Position numbers and translations under genes: made by a program. DNA of 6,303 nt from NCBI GenBank assembly GCA_963169175.1, contig CAUJFK010000088.1, forward strand, positions 1 through 6,303, in the 5' to 3' direction. Under the pieces are notes generated by a model that worked only from the letters and a program-made list of their open reading frames with translations, was not told the DNA's origin and searched no databases. This document shows, in pieces, positions 5,533 to 6,303 of the stretch. The number at the start of each line of letters is the position of its first letter. The first letter of the stretch is position 1. This stretch comes from Acidobacteriota bacterium. GTDB taxonomy: Bacteria > Acidobacteriota > Blastocatellia > Pyrinomonadales > Pyrinomonadaceae.

Positions 5533-6303
5533 ATGTCCAAACTTTACGCCAGCATAATTTCATCGCATGCAAATAATAACAACGCAGTTCTGTTATCTAT
5601 TGCAGCCGAATTCGCCGCCGGTATAGAAATGCTGGAAGATGGCGTGCTGTTCGATGTAAGCGGGCTGCACAACCTGATAGGCAATGCGGACGAGATCGCC
5701 CGGCGGATAGAATTAAAACTAAAAGAGCACAACCTCGCAGTCAACTCTGCGGTCGCACGATCGCCGGATACGGCCATTTTGCTGGCACGTGCCAGCAGCC
5801 CGCACACAGGCCCGCCGGCCGAAACTGTGCCGTCGGCTGACGCGTTTTCACATCTCCCACTGCGAGATCTGCAGATCGACGCGGACACGCTCGACATTTT
5901 TGAAGCCCTCGGCATTCGCAAAATAAGTGATCTGCAAAAGGTGCCGGACGATGATCTTATAAACCGCTACGGCCAAAAATTCCGCAGTGTCATCGACATC
6001 ATCGAGCAAAAAGGCGGCCGCATCCTGACGCCGAATGTTAATGAGAACAGCCTGTCGTGGGCATATGATCTCGACTTCCCTGTTGAAGATTTTGAGCAGC
6101 TCATTTTCATCGTTAACCACGGCCTCGACAAACTTTTTTCGCGTATCTCATACAAAGCCCTGAGCACCGAGCAGCTTGATATCTATCTCGGCCTGCGAAA
6201 AAAGGAAGAGAAATTCTACGAGATAAAAACCTCGTTCCCGACGCTGGACCGTTCGTTCTGGTTAAAGCTGGTAAACCTGCGTATCGCGCTTGACCCGCCC
6301 GAG
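5533..6303 (+). CDS. imuB: ImuB-like catalytically inactive Y-family polymerase, 3' end cut by window edge
   Basis: ATG 5533 opens a frame of 257 codons running past the right edge; an in-frame TAA at 5491-5493 and no intervening start fix this ATG. The fold is read from three blocks. A palm remnant GIEMLEDGVLFDVSGL (30-45) aligns with the Y-family 'EPLSLDEAYLDVT' strand. A thumb helix-hairpin-helix lies at 116-148 (LDIFEALGIRKISDLQKVPDDDLINRYG). A little-finger-like region begins at about 178. In that alignment one catalytic Asp is kept (Asp36), the adjoining Glu is Gly37, and the N-terminal strand with the first metal-binding Asp is absent: about 30 residues precede the palm motif instead of roughly 100. 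It should therefore act as a scaffold joining ImuA, the beta clamp and ImuC/DnaE2, as ImuB does in studied mutasomes. A clamp-binding motif would lie beyond the window. No Shine-Dalgarno is obvious. It is separated from imuA by the repeat composite. Confidence 0.8.
   Translation, partial: MSKLYASIISSHANNNNAVLLSIAAEFAAGIEMLEDGVLFDVSGLHNLIGNADEIARRIELKLKEHNLAVNSAVARSPDTAILLARASSPHTGPPAETVPSADAFSHLPLRDLQIDADTLDIFEALGIRKISDLQKVPDDDLINRYGQKFRSVIDIIEQKGGRILTPNVNENSLSWAYDLDFPVEDFEQLIFIVNHGLDKLFSRISYKALSTEQLDIYLGLRKKEEKFYEIKTSFPTLDRSFWLKLVNLRIALDPPE

Noticed and set aside
5544..5921. 125-codon minus-strand open frame
   Set aside because: Antisense to the imuB-like gene, whose forward translation has clear Y-family features.

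Overview
The window carries six protein genes, all on the + strand, in two functional blocks. GC content is moderate to high and the genes are tightly packed. The gene content suggests a soil or freshwater bacterium, perhaps Acidobacteriota of the Blastocatellia type: a BtaA/BtaB betaine-lipid pair, a LexA-type mutasome (ImuA/ImuB), intergenic 'accacagaggcac' repeats and REP-like multi-hairpin repeats. That taxonomic placement is inference; nothing in the window proves it.

Bases 1-2160 hold the 3' part of a GT4 glycosyltransferase gene, cut by the left edge, and 9 bases later a complete MacB/FtsX-type ABC transporter permease. The two look co-transcribed. No ATPase partner is visible.

Bases 2161-4335 form a membrane-lipid block. 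A 412-residue BtaA-type 3-amino-3-carboxypropyl transferase is followed by a 215-residue BtaB-type N-methyltransferase. Together they would make the phosphorus-free betaine lipid DGTS from diacylglycerol and S-adenosylmethionine. The 181-base leader upstream of btaA carries a perfect 8+8 dyad (TATCAGAG-TT-CTCTGATA) and a degenerate pyrimidine/purine inverted repeat. The 107 bases between btaA and btaB are almost entirely an inverted-repeat element with 13-base perfect arms.

Bases 4336-6303 form a DNA-damage mutagenesis block. A textbook sigma70 promoter (TTGACA, 17-base spacer, TATATT) has a perfect 14-base palindrome, TTGCATCGATGCAA, filling its spacer and abutting the -10. It drives an ImuA-like degenerate RecA paralogue, followed by an ImuB-like, catalytically dead Y-family polymerase that runs off the right edge. 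The palindrome is a strong candidate for this lineage's LexA operator. Between imuA and imuB sits a roughly 310-base composite of REP-like hairpin modules. It supplies the last ~47 codons of the imuA frame and separates the two genes, which in most imuAB operons lie close together.

The most interesting points are the palindrome-in-promoter SOS operator candidate, the modular hairpin element inside the mutasome operon, the shared loss of catalytic residues in ImuA and ImuB, and the dyad upstream of the betaine-lipid genes.
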